Shown: positions 41,007 through 48,974 of the stretch, in pieces
Numbering within the stretch: position 1 is the stretch's first letter
Layout of the letters: each line of letters starts with the position of its first letter
NCBI RefSeq assembly: GCF_001483755.1
Contig: NZ_LQBK01000004.1
Location: 207,303 to 271,302, forward strand
DNA from: Kocuria rosea subsp. polaris
GTDB lineage: Bacteria; Actinomycetota; Actinomycetes; Actinomycetales; Micrococcaceae
Length of the DNA: 64,000 nt
Reading direction: 5' to 3'
Notes under the pieces: model-generated
Seen by the model: the letters and a program-made list of their open reading frames with translations, nothing else
Told to the model about the DNA's origin: nothing
The model's database searches: none
Program-made: the position numbers and the translations under genes

Positions 41007-41050
41007 GTGTTGTACGTGATGTGGTGGGACGCACACGTCCCAGACAACAC
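41007..41050. promoter_or_regulatory. Inverted repeats in the rocD promoter
   Basis: An outer pair GTGTTGT (41007-41013) / ACAACAC (41044-41050) encloses an inner palindrome GGGACG-CACA-CGTCCC (41026-41041), ending 24 nt before the rocD start. Candidate site for an Lrp- or GntR-type regulator of ornithine use. Confidence 0.4.
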
Positions 41051-41074
41051 CAGCGAGGAACCGGGAGAAACCCC

Positions 41075-42340
41075 ATGAACCACGCCCCGACACAGTTCGC
41101 CGGCCCCGCGGCCGCGGCCGGCCACGACGCGAGCTCGCGGGAGCTGGTGGAGACCACCGAGCGGTACACCGCGCGCACCTACTCCCCGCTGGACGTGGTG
41201 GTGGCCCGCGCCCAGGGCACCACCGTGACGGACGTGGAGGGACGGGAGTACCTCGACTTCCTCGCCGGCTACTCGGCGCTGAACTTCGGCCACGGCCACC
41301 CGGCGGTCCTCGAGGCGGCCCGGACCCAGCTGGAGCGCGTGACGCTGACCAGCCGAGCGGTCCACAACGACCAGCTCGGCCCCTTCGCCCGGGAGCTGTG
41401 CGAGCTGCTCGGCCAGGACATGATGCTGCCGATGAACACCGGCGCCGAGGCCGTGGAGTCGGCGATCAAGGTGGCCCGGAAGTGGGGCTACGAGCGCAAG
41501 GGTGTGGCCCCGGACCGGGCGCAGATCGTCGTGGCGGCGGGGAACTTCCACGGCCGCACCACCACGGTCATCAGCTTCTCCGACGACGACGACGCGCACC
41601 GCAACTACGGCCCCTACACGCCGGGCTTCGTGACCGTCCCGTTCGGGGACCTCGCCGCCCTCGAGGCGGCCGTCACCGAGGACACGGTGGCGGTGCTGCT
41701 GGAGCCCATCCAGGGCGAGGCCGGCGTGATCGTGCCGCCTCCGGGGTACCTGCAGGGCGTGCGGCGGTGCACGGCCGAGCGCGGCGTCCTGCTCGTCGCG
41801 GACGAGATCCAGTCCGGCCTGGGCCGCACCGGCCGGACGCTGGCGTGCGAGCACGAGGACGTCGAGGCGGACCTCTACCTGCTGGGCAAGGCCCTGGGCG
41901 GGGGCGTCCTGCCGGTGTCCGCGGTGGTGGGCCGCGCGGACGTCCTCTCGGTGCTGCGGCCCGGCCAGCACGGCAGCACGTTCGGCGGGAATCCGCTGGC
42001 CGGCGCCGTCGGCCGCGCCGTCGTCGCCCTCCTCGCCACCGGGGAGCCCCAGGAGCGGGCCCGGGCCATGGGGGAGAAGCTGCACGCCGGCCTGGCGGAA
42101 CTGGTGCCGCTGGGCCTGTCCGAGGTGCGCGGGCGCGGGCTGTGGGCCGGGATCGACATCGATCCGCGGCTCGGCACCGGCCGGGAGTGCTGCGAGCGGC
42201 TGGCGGCCCACGGGGTTCTCGCGAAGGACACCCACGGCTCCACCATCCGGCTGAGCCCGCCGCTGGTGATCACCGACCGGGAGCTGGAGCGCGGACTGTC
42301 CGCCCTCGCGGACGTGCTGCGGGAGATGGCGCGCGGCTGA
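41075..42340 (+). CDS. rocD: Ornithine aminotransferase
   Basis: A 421-residue class III PLP aminotransferase closely matching ornithine-oxo-acid transaminases: TYSPLDVVVARAQGTTVTDVEG, FLAGYSALNFGHGHP, MNTGAEAVESAIKVARKWGY, NFHGRTTTVISFS, VADEIQSGLGRTG and LLGKALGGGVLPVSAVV with the PLP lysine, then HGSTFGGNPLA. It converts ornithine to glutamate-5-semialdehyde, linking arginine to proline/glutamate catabolism. GGGAGAA precedes ATG 41075. No arginase is adjacent. Confidence 0.93.
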   Translation: MNHAPTQFAGPAAAAGHDASSRELVETTERYTARTYSPLDVVVARAQGTTVTDVEGREYLDFLAGYSALNFGHGHPAVLEAARTQLERVTLTSRAVHNDQLGPFARELCELLGQDMMLPMNTGAEAVESAIKVARKWGYERKGVAPDRAQIVVAAGNFHGRTTTVISFSDDDDAHRNYGPYTPGFVTVPFGDLAALEAAVTEDTVAVLLEPIQGEAGVIVPPPGYLQGVRRCTAERGVLLVADEIQSGLGRTGRTLACEHEDVEADLYLLGKALGGGVLPVSAVVGRADVLSVLRPGQHGSTFGGNPLAGAVGRAVVALLATGEPQERARAMGEKLHAGLAELVPLGLSEVRGRGLWAGIDIDPRLGTGRECCERLAAHGVLAKDTHGSTIRLSPPLVITDRELERGLSALADVLREMARG

Positions 42341-42368
42341 GCCGTCCCCGGCACGCCCCCGGCCCGGC

Positions 42369-42875
42369 TCAGCTCGCCCCGGCGGGCGCTTCCCCGTGGG
42401 CCAGCGCGGACTCGATGCTGCCGGCGAGCTGCGCCGGGGCGGTCTTCGGGGCGAAGCGGCGGATCACCCGCCCGTCCCGGCCCACGAGGAACTTGGTGAA
42501 GTTCCACTTGACGGCGTCGCCCATGATCCCGCCCTTCTCCTCGCGCAGCCACGACCAGAGCGGGTGGGCGCCGGGGCCGTTGACGTCGACCTTCTCGAAC
42601 ATCGGGAACGTGACCCCGTAGTTGCGGCTGCAGAACTCGGCGATCTCCTCCTCCGTGCCCGGCTCCTGGCCCCCGAACTGGTCGCAGGGGAAGCCCAGGA
42701 CCACGAGACCGTCCTGCCGGAAGTCCCGCCACAGCTGCTCGAGCCCCTCGTACTGCGGCGTGAACCCGCACTCGCTCGCGGTGTTGACCACGAGCACCAC
42801 CTTCCCGGCGTACTCGGACAGCGGCTGCTCGCGCCCGTCGAGGGTCCTGGCGGTGAAGTCGTGCAGCGTGGTCAT
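42369..42875 (-). CDS. Glutathione-peroxidase-family thiol peroxidase
   Basis: A 168-residue Cys-type peroxidase. Peroxidatic Cys36 in VVNTASECGFTPQYEGL, the conserved Gln in VLGFPCDQFGGQEPG and Trp-Asn in VKWNFTKFLV complete the catalytic tetrad. The second cysteine in FPCDQF fits thioredoxin-dependent two-Cys enzymes; actinobacteria lack glutathione, so thioredoxin or mycothiol systems are expected partners. GGAGG lies 5 nt before ATG 42875. A 67-nt palindromic repeat lies 79 nt upstream. Confidence 0.92.
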   Translation of the reverse strand: MTTLHDFTARTLDGREQPLSEYAGKVVLVVNTASECGFTPQYEGLEQLWRDFRQDGLVVLGFPCDQFGGQEPGTEEEIAEFCSRNYGVTFPMFEKVDVNGPGAHPLWSWLREEKGGIMGDAVKWNFTKFLVGRDGRVIRRFAPKTAPAQLAGSIESALAHGEAPAGAS

Positions 42876-42953
42876 CGGGGCCTCCGGTTCGGTCGAGGAA
42901 AGGTGGTCTGCCCCCATTCTGCCGCCCGGACCCCCCGCCCGGCTCCCCGCCCA

Positions 42954-43020
42954 GGACGCCGAGATTGCGGCTGACGGCTACGCAGCCGCGCGCGGTGGCC
43001 GACGGCCGCAACCTCGCGGA
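42954..43020. repeat. 67-nt palindromic repeat, copy A
   Basis: Matches copy B (51164-51230) at 61 of 67 positions. Its halves are complementary: CCGAGATTGCGGCTGACGGC near the left end against GCCGACGGCCGCAACCTCGC at the right. It lies past the 3' end of the GntR regulator gene and before glutathione peroxidase, so it may terminate the former. Confidence 0.8.
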
Positions 43021-43060
43021 CCAGGGCTGGGGGCCCGCGGGTCAGGGCTGGGCCCGCGGG

Positions 43061-43783
43061 TCAGGGCTGCGGGCCCTTCATGCGGGCCAGGAAGCGGAAC
43101 CGGTCCCCGCGGAACACCGACCGGGTCCACTCCACGGGCGAGTCGTCCGACGTGAACCCGAGCCGGTAAATCAGCAGCAGGGGCGCCCCCATCTCGATGC
43201 CCAGGAGCCGGACGTCCTCCGGGCCGGCGAGCCGGGTCTCCACGGTGTCCTCCGCCGCGACGATGTCGATGCCGTAGTCCTCCCGCAGCGCTGTGTACAG
43301 GGACCCGGTCCGATCCAGGTGCTCCGCGAGGTCGGACAGCGGTCCGGTGAGCAGGGCGACCTCGTGGGCCAGCGGCTCGCCGTTGATGAGCCGGATCCGC
43401 TCCACCCGCGCGAGCTCGGCCCCGGCGGGCACGCGCAGCCGCGCCGCGGTGTCGTCGTCGGCGGCCGTGCGGCCCACGTCGAGGACGGTGGAGGAGCTCG
43501 TGAGGCCCTGGGCGGCGGCGTCGTCGCTGAACGAGGTGAGCTGGCGGACGTAGGTGAACCGCGGCGGGGCCACGAAGGTGCCCCGGCCCTGGGCGCGTCC
43601 GAGCACTCCTTCCGCCACGAGCTCGCCGATGGCCTGGCGGACGGTGGTGCGGGAGGTGGAGTACTGCTCGGCGAGCGCGCGCTCCGTGGGGATGAGCGTG
43701 CCGGGGGCGGCGTCCCGCACGAGCGCCCGGAGCTGTTCCTTGAGCAGGTAGTACTTCGGGACGTTCCGCGGCTCCGCGCTCAT
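43061..43783 (-). CDS. GntR/HutC-family regulator, DasR/NagR-like
   Basis: A 240-residue GntR protein with UTRA effector domain. The HTH (LIPTERALAEQYSTSRTTVRQ, about 30-50, then GRGTFVAPP) and the UTRA segment (about 90-235) are typical of DasR/YvoA/NagR, which bind glucosamine-6-phosphate or N-acetylglucosamine-6-phosphate. It is divergent from the amino-sugar importer operon, whose promoter carries TTGGTCTAGTCCAA, close to the dre consensus. It is therefore the probable local repressor of nag genes. Confidence 0.85.
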   Translation of the reverse strand: MSAEPRNVPKYYLLKEQLRALVRDAAPGTLIPTERALAEQYSTSRTTVRQAIGELVAEGVLGRAQGRGTFVAPPRFTYVRQLTSFSDDAAAQGLTSSSTVLDVGRTAADDDTAARLRVPAGAELARVERIRLINGEPLAHEVALLTGPLSDLAEHLDRTGSLYTALREDYGIDIVAAEDTVETRLAGPEDVRLLGIEMGAPLLLIYRLGFTSDDSPVEWTRSVFRGDRFRFLARMKGPQP

Positions 43784-43836
43784 CGGTCCAGCATATCGGC
43801 CGCCCCGTCCGGGCCGCCGGGGCCCGTCCGCCCGGC

Positions 43837-43852
43837 TGTGACCATTGACACA
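43837..43852. promoter_or_regulatory. CRP/GlxR-like operator and TTGACA -35 box
   Basis: TGTGACCATTGACACA matches nine of ten positions of TGTGA-N6-TCACA. It overlaps a perfect TTGACA (43845-43850), the likely -35 element of the amino-sugar operon. Confidence 0.5.
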
Positions 43853-43856
43853 CAAA

Positions 43857-43870
43857 TTGGTCTAGTCCAA
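43857..43870. promoter_or_regulatory. dre-like operator for the DasR-type regulator
   Basis: TTGGTCTAGTCCAA, an inverted repeat close to the Streptomyces dre core (TGGTCTAGACCA), lies 62 nt before the binding-protein gene and 73 nt before the divergent regulator. Confidence 0.7.
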
Positions 43871-43932
43871 GCTGGGGGCAACGAAGGCAGTGACGATCGC
43901 GAACACTGCGGCGGAGAGAAGGGGAACTGCTC

Positions 43933-45261
43933 ATGAGTGCACGAACGAGGCGCCGGTCCCGGGCCGCGGTGCTGGGAGCCGGCCTGTCGACGGCCGTGCT
44001 GCTGTCCGCCTGCGGCGGCGGGGAGAGCGCGAGCGCGGAGGGCGACGGCGTCGTGGAGGTCTGGGCGCACAGCGGCCAGGCGGCCGAGGCCGAGGCGCTC
44101 GAGGCCCTCGTCGCCGAGTACAACGACTCGCAGGAGGACGTCAGCGTCGAGCTGACCCTCATCCCGGAGGCCGACTACACCAGCACCGTCCAGGCGACCG
44201 CCGCGGAGGACCTGCCCGACGTGATGGAGATGGACGCCCCGACGATGGCGTCCTTCGTCTACGACCGCAAGCTCGTGCCCCTCGACGACGTGGTGTCGCA
44301 GGAGACCCTCGACAACCGGATCGAGGGCGTGCGGGAGAGCGGCACGTACCGGGACCAGACCTACGCCGTCGGCATGTTCGACGTCGGTCTGGGCCTGTGG
44401 GGCAACCAGCAGCTCCTCGACGCCGCCGGGGTGGAGGCCCCGGCCACCGCCGAGGAGGCGTGGACGGCGGAGGAGTTCGAGCAGAACCTGCAGAAGCTGG
44501 CGGAGGTCAGCCCGTCGGGCAACGCGATCGACCTGGGCGAGGCCAACGGCTTCGCCGCCGAGTGGGGCACCTTCACCACCACCCCGGTCCTGTGGTCCAA
44601 CGGCGGCACGCTCCTCCGGGACGGCTCGGCGGAGGGGGTGCTCAACAGCGCCGAGAACGTCGAGGCGCTCGAGGAGTGGGCCTCGTGGAAGGAGCACACG
44701 GACCCGAACACCAGCGGCACCGCCTTTCCCGACGGCGACATCGCCCTGACCTGGACCGGCAACTGGATGTACCCCACGTTCAGCGAGGCCCTCGGCGAGG
44801 ACCTGGTGCTCATGCCCCTGCCCGATCTCGGCAACGGCACCAAGGCGGGGCACGGCTCCTGGCAGTGGGGCGTGACGCCGGCGGCCGGAGGGGACGAGGC
44901 CGCGGCCGGCGCCTTCCTCGACTTCCTGCACTCCGACGAGAGCATCGCCCGGATGGTCGAGGCCAACGCGGCGGTGCCCGGCACCACGAGCGCGCTCGAG
45001 GGCAGCGAGCTCTACGGCGAGGGAGGCCCGCTGGAGCTGTTCGCGACCAACCTGGCCTCCGCCTGCGGCTCGGAGGACGTCACGCAGGAGTGCATCGCGG
45101 TGGCACGGCCCATCACCCCGGGCTACCCCACGGTCACGAGCTCCTACGGCAGCGCCCTCGCGGCGATCTGGGGCGGGGCGGACCCGCAGGCCGAGCTCGA
45201 CACCGCGGCGCGGGCCATCGACGCCGACTTCGAGGACAACAACGGCTACCAGGACGAGTGA
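43933..45261 (+). CDS. ABC sugar-binding lipoprotein (amino-sugar importer)
   Basis: A 442-residue family 1 solute-binding protein. The signal ends in the lipobox LLSACGGG (Cys27), followed by VVEVWAHSGQAAEAEALEALV, TLIPEADYTST and a C-terminal PITPGYPTVTSSYGSALAAIW. The position ahead of nagB and nagA, with a dre-like site, indicates N-acetylglucosamine or chitooligosaccharide uptake. ATG 43933 has GGAGAGAAGGGG upstream. First gene of a seven-gene operon. Confidence 0.88.
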   Translation: MSARTRRRSRAAVLGAGLSTAVLLSACGGGESASAEGDGVVEVWAHSGQAAEAEALEALVAEYNDSQEDVSVELTLIPEADYTSTVQATAAEDLPDVMEMDAPTMASFVYDRKLVPLDDVVSQETLDNRIEGVRESGTYRDQTYAVGMFDVGLGLWGNQQLLDAAGVEAPATAEEAWTAEEFEQNLQKLAEVSPSGNAIDLGEANGFAAEWGTFTTTPVLWSNGGTLLRDGSAEGVLNSAENVEALEEWASWKEHTDPNTSGTAFPDGDIALTWTGNWMYPTFSEALGEDLVLMPLPDLGNGTKAGHGSWQWGVTPAAGGDEAAAGAFLDFLHSDESIARMVEANAAVPGTTSALEGSELYGEGGPLELFATNLASACGSEDVTQECIAVARPITPGYPTVTSSYGSALAAIWGGADPQAELDTAARAIDADFEDNNGYQDE

Positions 45262-45315
45262 CGGGCACGGCGGGACCGACCAGCGGTCCCGCCGCGCACC
45301 GGCGAGGAGTGCACC

Positions 45316-46290
45316 ATGACCACCACCCCGGGCCTCGCGGCCCCCGCGTCCGCCCCGGAGGACGTGCCCGAGGCGCCGCCCCGGAGAGGGCTCCGGCGGG
45401 ACAGCCTCGCCGGGCCCCTCATGGCGGCCCCCGCCGTGCTGCTGCTCGTGCTGTTCGTCGCGGTCCCGTTCTTCGCGGCCGTCGGCTTCTCCTTCTACAA
45501 CGTCCGGCTCGGCGACCCGCGCGACCCCACCTTCATGGGGATCACCCAGTACGCCCGGATCTTCACCGACCCGGACGTGTCGAGCCGCTTCCTCAGCGCG
45601 CTGCTCCACAACCTGGTCTTCGCGGCCGTGGTGGTCCCGGTGCAGACCGCCCTCGCGCTCGCGCTGGCCATGCTGGTGCAGAAGAGCATCCCGGGGATCG
45701 GGATCTTCCGGTCCGTCTACTTCCTCCCCGTCGTCTTCCCCATCGCCCTGGTGGCCCTCATCTGGCGGCTGATCCTCGCCCGCGGGGACGACGGACTGCT
45801 CAACTCCCTGCTCGGCTTCTTCTCGGGCGGGAGCTTCGGGGCCCAGGACTGGCTGGGCTCCGAGCTCACGGCGCTGGCCTCGGTCATCGTCCTGTCGATC
45901 TGGCAGGGCGTCGGCTTCCAGATGGTCATCCTGCTGGCGGCCCTGCAGCAGGTGCCCGGCGACCTCTACGAGGCGGCCCGCCTGGACCGGGCCAACGCGT
46001 GGCAGCGCTTCGTGCACGTCACCCTGCCGGGGATCAACACCACCCTCGTCTTCGTGGCCCTGTACACGATGATCCTGTCGCTGCGCGTGTTCGACCAGAT
46101 CTACGTCCTGGCGCGCTCCGGCGGAGGGCTCAACGAGGACGCCACCCGCACCGTGATGTTCGAGGCCGTGACGTCCGCCTTCGACGAGAACAACATCGGG
46201 CGCGCGAGCGCCATCTCCGTGGTGTTCTTCGTGATCGTGGTGGTCCTGTCCCTCATCCAGCGCCGCGCCACCCGCGAACGGGAGGACTGA
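45316..46290 (+). CDS. ABC sugar permease, MalF-type
   Basis: A 324-residue permease with six helices after a ~45-residue cytosolic N-terminus. The EAA loop that contacts the ATPase reads YEAARLDRANAWQRFVHVTLPG. It forms the membrane channel with the next gene product. Starts 54 nt after the binding-protein gene and ends 1 nt before the next gene. Confidence 0.9.
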   Translation: MTTTPGLAAPASAPEDVPEAPPRRGLRRDSLAGPLMAAPAVLLLVLFVAVPFFAAVGFSFYNVRLGDPRDPTFMGITQYARIFTDPDVSSRFLSALLHNLVFAAVVVPVQTALALALAMLVQKSIPGIGIFRSVYFLPVVFPIALVALIWRLILARGDDGLLNSLLGFFSGGSFGAQDWLGSELTALASVIVLSIWQGVGFQMVILLAALQQVPGDLYEAARLDRANAWQRFVHVTLPGINTTLVFVALYTMILSLRVFDQIYVLARSGGGLNEDATRTVMFEAVTSAFDENNIGRASAISVVFFVIVVVLSLIQRRATRERED

Positions 46291-46291
46291 C

Positions 46292-47158
46292 ATGACGCAG
46301 AACGGTTCCGCCGCCCCCACCGACCGCCGCCGGCGCAGGACGGACGCCCCCCGCTACGCGGTGCTCGTCGTCACGAGCATCCTGTTCTTCGCCCCGGTCG
46401 CCTATATGGCGGCCGCCTCCCTGGCCCCCGCCTCCCGCACGCTCGCCGGCTTCGAGGTCTTCGATCCGCGCGGGTGGGGCCTGCACAACTACACCGGGGT
46501 GGCCTCGAGCCTGTCCTCGGACAGCACCGGCCACCTGTGGCGGTTCTTCTTCGTGTCCGTCACCGTCACCGTCTCCGTGGTGGGGCTGGGGCTGATCGTG
46601 AACTCGATGGCGGCCTTCGCCCTGTCCCGGCTGCGCTGGCGCGGCAAGGAGCTGGTGCTCCTGGGGATCCTGCTGCTGCTCATCGTCCCGTTCGAGGCTG
46701 TGGCCGTACCCATGTTCTACCTCTACAACGACGCCCGGAACACGCTGTGGATCCAGATCGCGCCCTTCATCGGCAACGCCCTGTCGATCTTCCTCTTCTA
46801 CTCGTTCTTCTCCGGCATCCCCCGCAGCATCGACGAGGCCGCCCGGATGGACGGCGCCGGACCGCTGCGGGTGTTCTGGCAGATCATCGCGCCCATGAGC
46901 AAACCCGTCTACGCGTCGGTGGCGGTGCTGACCTTCCTGACGCAGTGGGGCGCGTTCCTGTGGCCGGTCCTGATGATCTCCGAGCCGAACCTGCGCCCCC
47001 TGCCCCTCCAGATCAGCGTCTTCGCGGGCCAGCTCCCCCCGGCGTGGGGAGAGGTCATGGCCTTCGGGGTGCTGCTGGTCGTGCCCGTGGTCGTCGTGTT
47101 CCTCGTCTTCCAGCGCTGGTTCATCGAGGGCGTGGCGAGCTCGGCCGTCAAGGGCTGA
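46292..47158 (+). CDS. ABC sugar permease, MalG-type
   Basis: A 288-residue permease with six helices and the EAA loop IDEAARMDGAGPLRVFWQII. It pairs with the upstream permease. No ATP-binding gene follows, so a shared MsiK-type ATPase, such as the one at 59996, must energise the importer. Confidence 0.9.
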   Translation: MTQNGSAAPTDRRRRRTDAPRYAVLVVTSILFFAPVAYMAAASLAPASRTLAGFEVFDPRGWGLHNYTGVASSLSSDSTGHLWRFFFVSVTVTVSVVGLGLIVNSMAAFALSRLRWRGKELVLLGILLLLIVPFEAVAVPMFYLYNDARNTLWIQIAPFIGNALSIFLFYSFFSGIPRSIDEAARMDGAGPLRVFWQIIAPMSKPVYASVAVLTFLTQWGAFLWPVLMISEPNLRPLPLQISVFAGQLPPAWGEVMAFGVLLVVPVVVVFLVFQRWFIEGVASSAVKG

Positions 47159-47208
47159 CCCCGCCCGCCCGGCGCTGTCCCGTTCCACCGACCGTCCGGA
47201 AGGACCCC

Positions 47209-47997
47209 ATGGAAGTGCTCGTCCTGCCCACGGCCGACGACGTCGCCGCGCGCGCGGCCGACGTCGTCGGCGACCAGGTCTCGCGCCGGCAGGACACCGT
47301 GCTGGGCGTGGCCACGGGCTCCTCGCCCCTGGGCACGTACCGGGAGCTCGCCCGCCGGCAGGCCCACGGCCTGCTGGACCTCACGCGGCTCAGCTGCTTC
47401 GCCCTCGACGAGTACGTCGGGCTGCCCGCCGGCCACCCGGCCGGCTACGCCGCCGTCCTGGAGCGCGAGCTGGCCCGGCCCCTCGGCCTGCCGCCCTCGC
47501 GGGTGCGCGTGCCGGACGGCTCCCGGGAGGATCTCGAGGCGGCCTGCCACGACTACGAGGAGGACGTCGCCGGAGCCGGCGGCATCGACCTCCAGATCCT
47601 CGGGATCGGTGCCAACGGCCACATCGGCTTCAACGAGCCCGGGTCCTCGCTGTCCTCCCGCACGCGGGTCAAGGCGCTGGCCGCGAGGACGCGCGCCGAC
47701 AACGCGCGGTTCTTCGAGACGCCCGACGACGTCCCCACCCACTGCGTCACCCAGGGACTGGGCACGATCCTCGACGCCCGACGCGTGCTCCTGGTCGCCC
47801 AGGGCGAGCGCAAGGCCACCGCCGTCGCGGCCGCCGTGGAGGGGCCCGTCTCCGCGATGTGCCCGGGATCCGTCCTGCAGTTCCACCGGTCGGTCACCGT
47901 CGTGGTGGACGAGGCGGCGGCGGGGCGGCTCGCCCTGACCGACTACTACCGGTTCGTGGCCGAGGCCGGGCACCGGCCGCCCCGGGAGCAGCGATGA
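47209..47997 (+). CDS. nagB: Glucosamine-6-phosphate deaminase, copy 2
   Basis: A 262-residue NagB with all motifs: GVATGSSPLG, CFALDEYVGLP (catalytic Asp), GIGANGHIGFNEPGSSLSSRT and the conserved end LTDYYRFVAE. It converts glucosamine-6-phosphate to fructose-6-phosphate. The stop overlaps the next start (ATGA). AAGGACCCC precedes the ATG. It is very similar to the copy at 24956. Confidence 0.94.
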   Translation: MEVLVLPTADDVAARAADVVGDQVSRRQDTVLGVATGSSPLGTYRELARRQAHGLLDLTRLSCFALDEYVGLPAGHPAGYAAVLERELARPLGLPPSRVRVPDGSREDLEAACHDYEEDVAGAGGIDLQILGIGANGHIGFNEPGSSLSSRTRVKALAARTRADNARFFETPDDVPTHCVTQGLGTILDARRVLLVAQGERKATAVAAAVEGPVSAMCPGSVLQFHRSVTVVVDEAAAGRLALTDYYRFVAEAGHRPPREQR

Positions 47998-48974
47998 CGT
48001 TCCGCCTCGCGGACTCCTGGGTCTGGGACAGCTGGCTGGCCGACGACGGACAGGACTACCACCTGTTCTTCCTGCGGGCCAGCCGCGCCCTGCGGGACCC
48101 CGACAAGCGCCACCGCCGGGCCTCGATCGGGCACGCCGTCTCGTCCGACCTGGAGACCTGGACCCTGCTGCCGGACGCCCTCGTGGCCGGCGACGAACCG
48201 TCCTGGGACGACATGGCGACCTGGACGGGCAGCACCGTGCAGGGCCACGACGGCCGGTGGCACCTCTTCTACACCGGCATCAGCCGCGCCGAGGACGGTC
48301 TGCGGCAGCGCATCGGCTCGGCCGTCTCGGACGACCTGATCAGCTGGGAGCGCACGGGCGCGGGCCCGCTCGAGGCCGATCCCCGCTGGTACGAGAAGCT
48401 GGGGGAGGGCACCTGGGCCGACGAGGCGTGGCGGGACCCCTTCGTCTTCTACGACGACGACTCCCGGCAGTGGCAGATGCTCGTCACCGCGCGCGCCGCC
48501 GCCGGGGATCCGGCCGCCCGCGGCGTGGTCGGCCACGCCGTGAGCGACGACCTGGAGCACTGGACCGTCCGGCCCCCGCTGACCGCGCCGGCCGGCTTCG
48601 GGGAGATGGAGGTCGTCCAGGCGCAGGTCGTGGACGGCGCCGGGGTGCTGATCTTCTCCTGCCTCCCGCGGCTGGCCCCCGGCATCCCGTTCTCGGCGGC
48701 GAGCACCGGCACCTGGATCGCCCCCGGGGCCGGCCGGCTCGGCCCGTGGGAGCTCGAGCGGAGCGCCAGCTTCTTCGTGCCCGGCGTCTACGCCGCCCAG
48801 CTGTTCCGCAGGCGCGACGGCCAGTGGGTCGTGTTCGGCTTCCAGAACAGCGTGGACGGCCGCTTCATCGGTGAGATCGCGAGCCCCGTGCCGCTGACGG
48901 ACCTGCTGACGGACGGCCGGCTCTTCCCCGTCCACGACCTACCACCCATCCCCACCCCCAGGAGCACCTCGTGA
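47994..48974 (+). CDS. Five-bladed beta-propeller glycoside hydrolase-like protein (GH32/43/68 group)
   Basis: A 326-residue cytosolic protein with no signal peptide. It has the repeated propeller strands of the GH32/43/68 superfamily: RLADSWVWDSWLADDG (possible nucleophile Asp), IGHAVSSDLETW and VGHAVSDDLEHW repeats, the WRDPFVFYDDD 'RDP' motif that positions the transition-state stabiliser, and GEMEVVQAQ with a candidate acid Glu. Enzymes of this fold act on fructosides, arabinosides and galactosides. In an amino-sugar operon it may cleave an imported glycoside. Start overlaps nagB, stop overlaps the next gene. Confidence 0.72.
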   Translation: MTFRLADSWVWDSWLADDGQDYHLFFLRASRALRDPDKRHRRASIGHAVSSDLETWTLLPDALVAGDEPSWDDMATWTGSTVQGHDGRWHLFYTGISRAEDGLRQRIGSAVSDDLISWERTGAGPLEADPRWYEKLGEGTWADEAWRDPFVFYDDDSRQWQMLVTARAAAGDPAARGVVGHAVSDDLEHWTVRPPLTAPAGFGEMEVVQAQVVDGAGVLIFSCLPRLAPGIPFSAASTGTWIAPGAGRLGPWELERSASFFVPGVYAAQLFRRRDGQWVVFGFQNSVDGRFIGEIASPVPLTDLLTDGRLFPVHDLPPIPTPRSTS

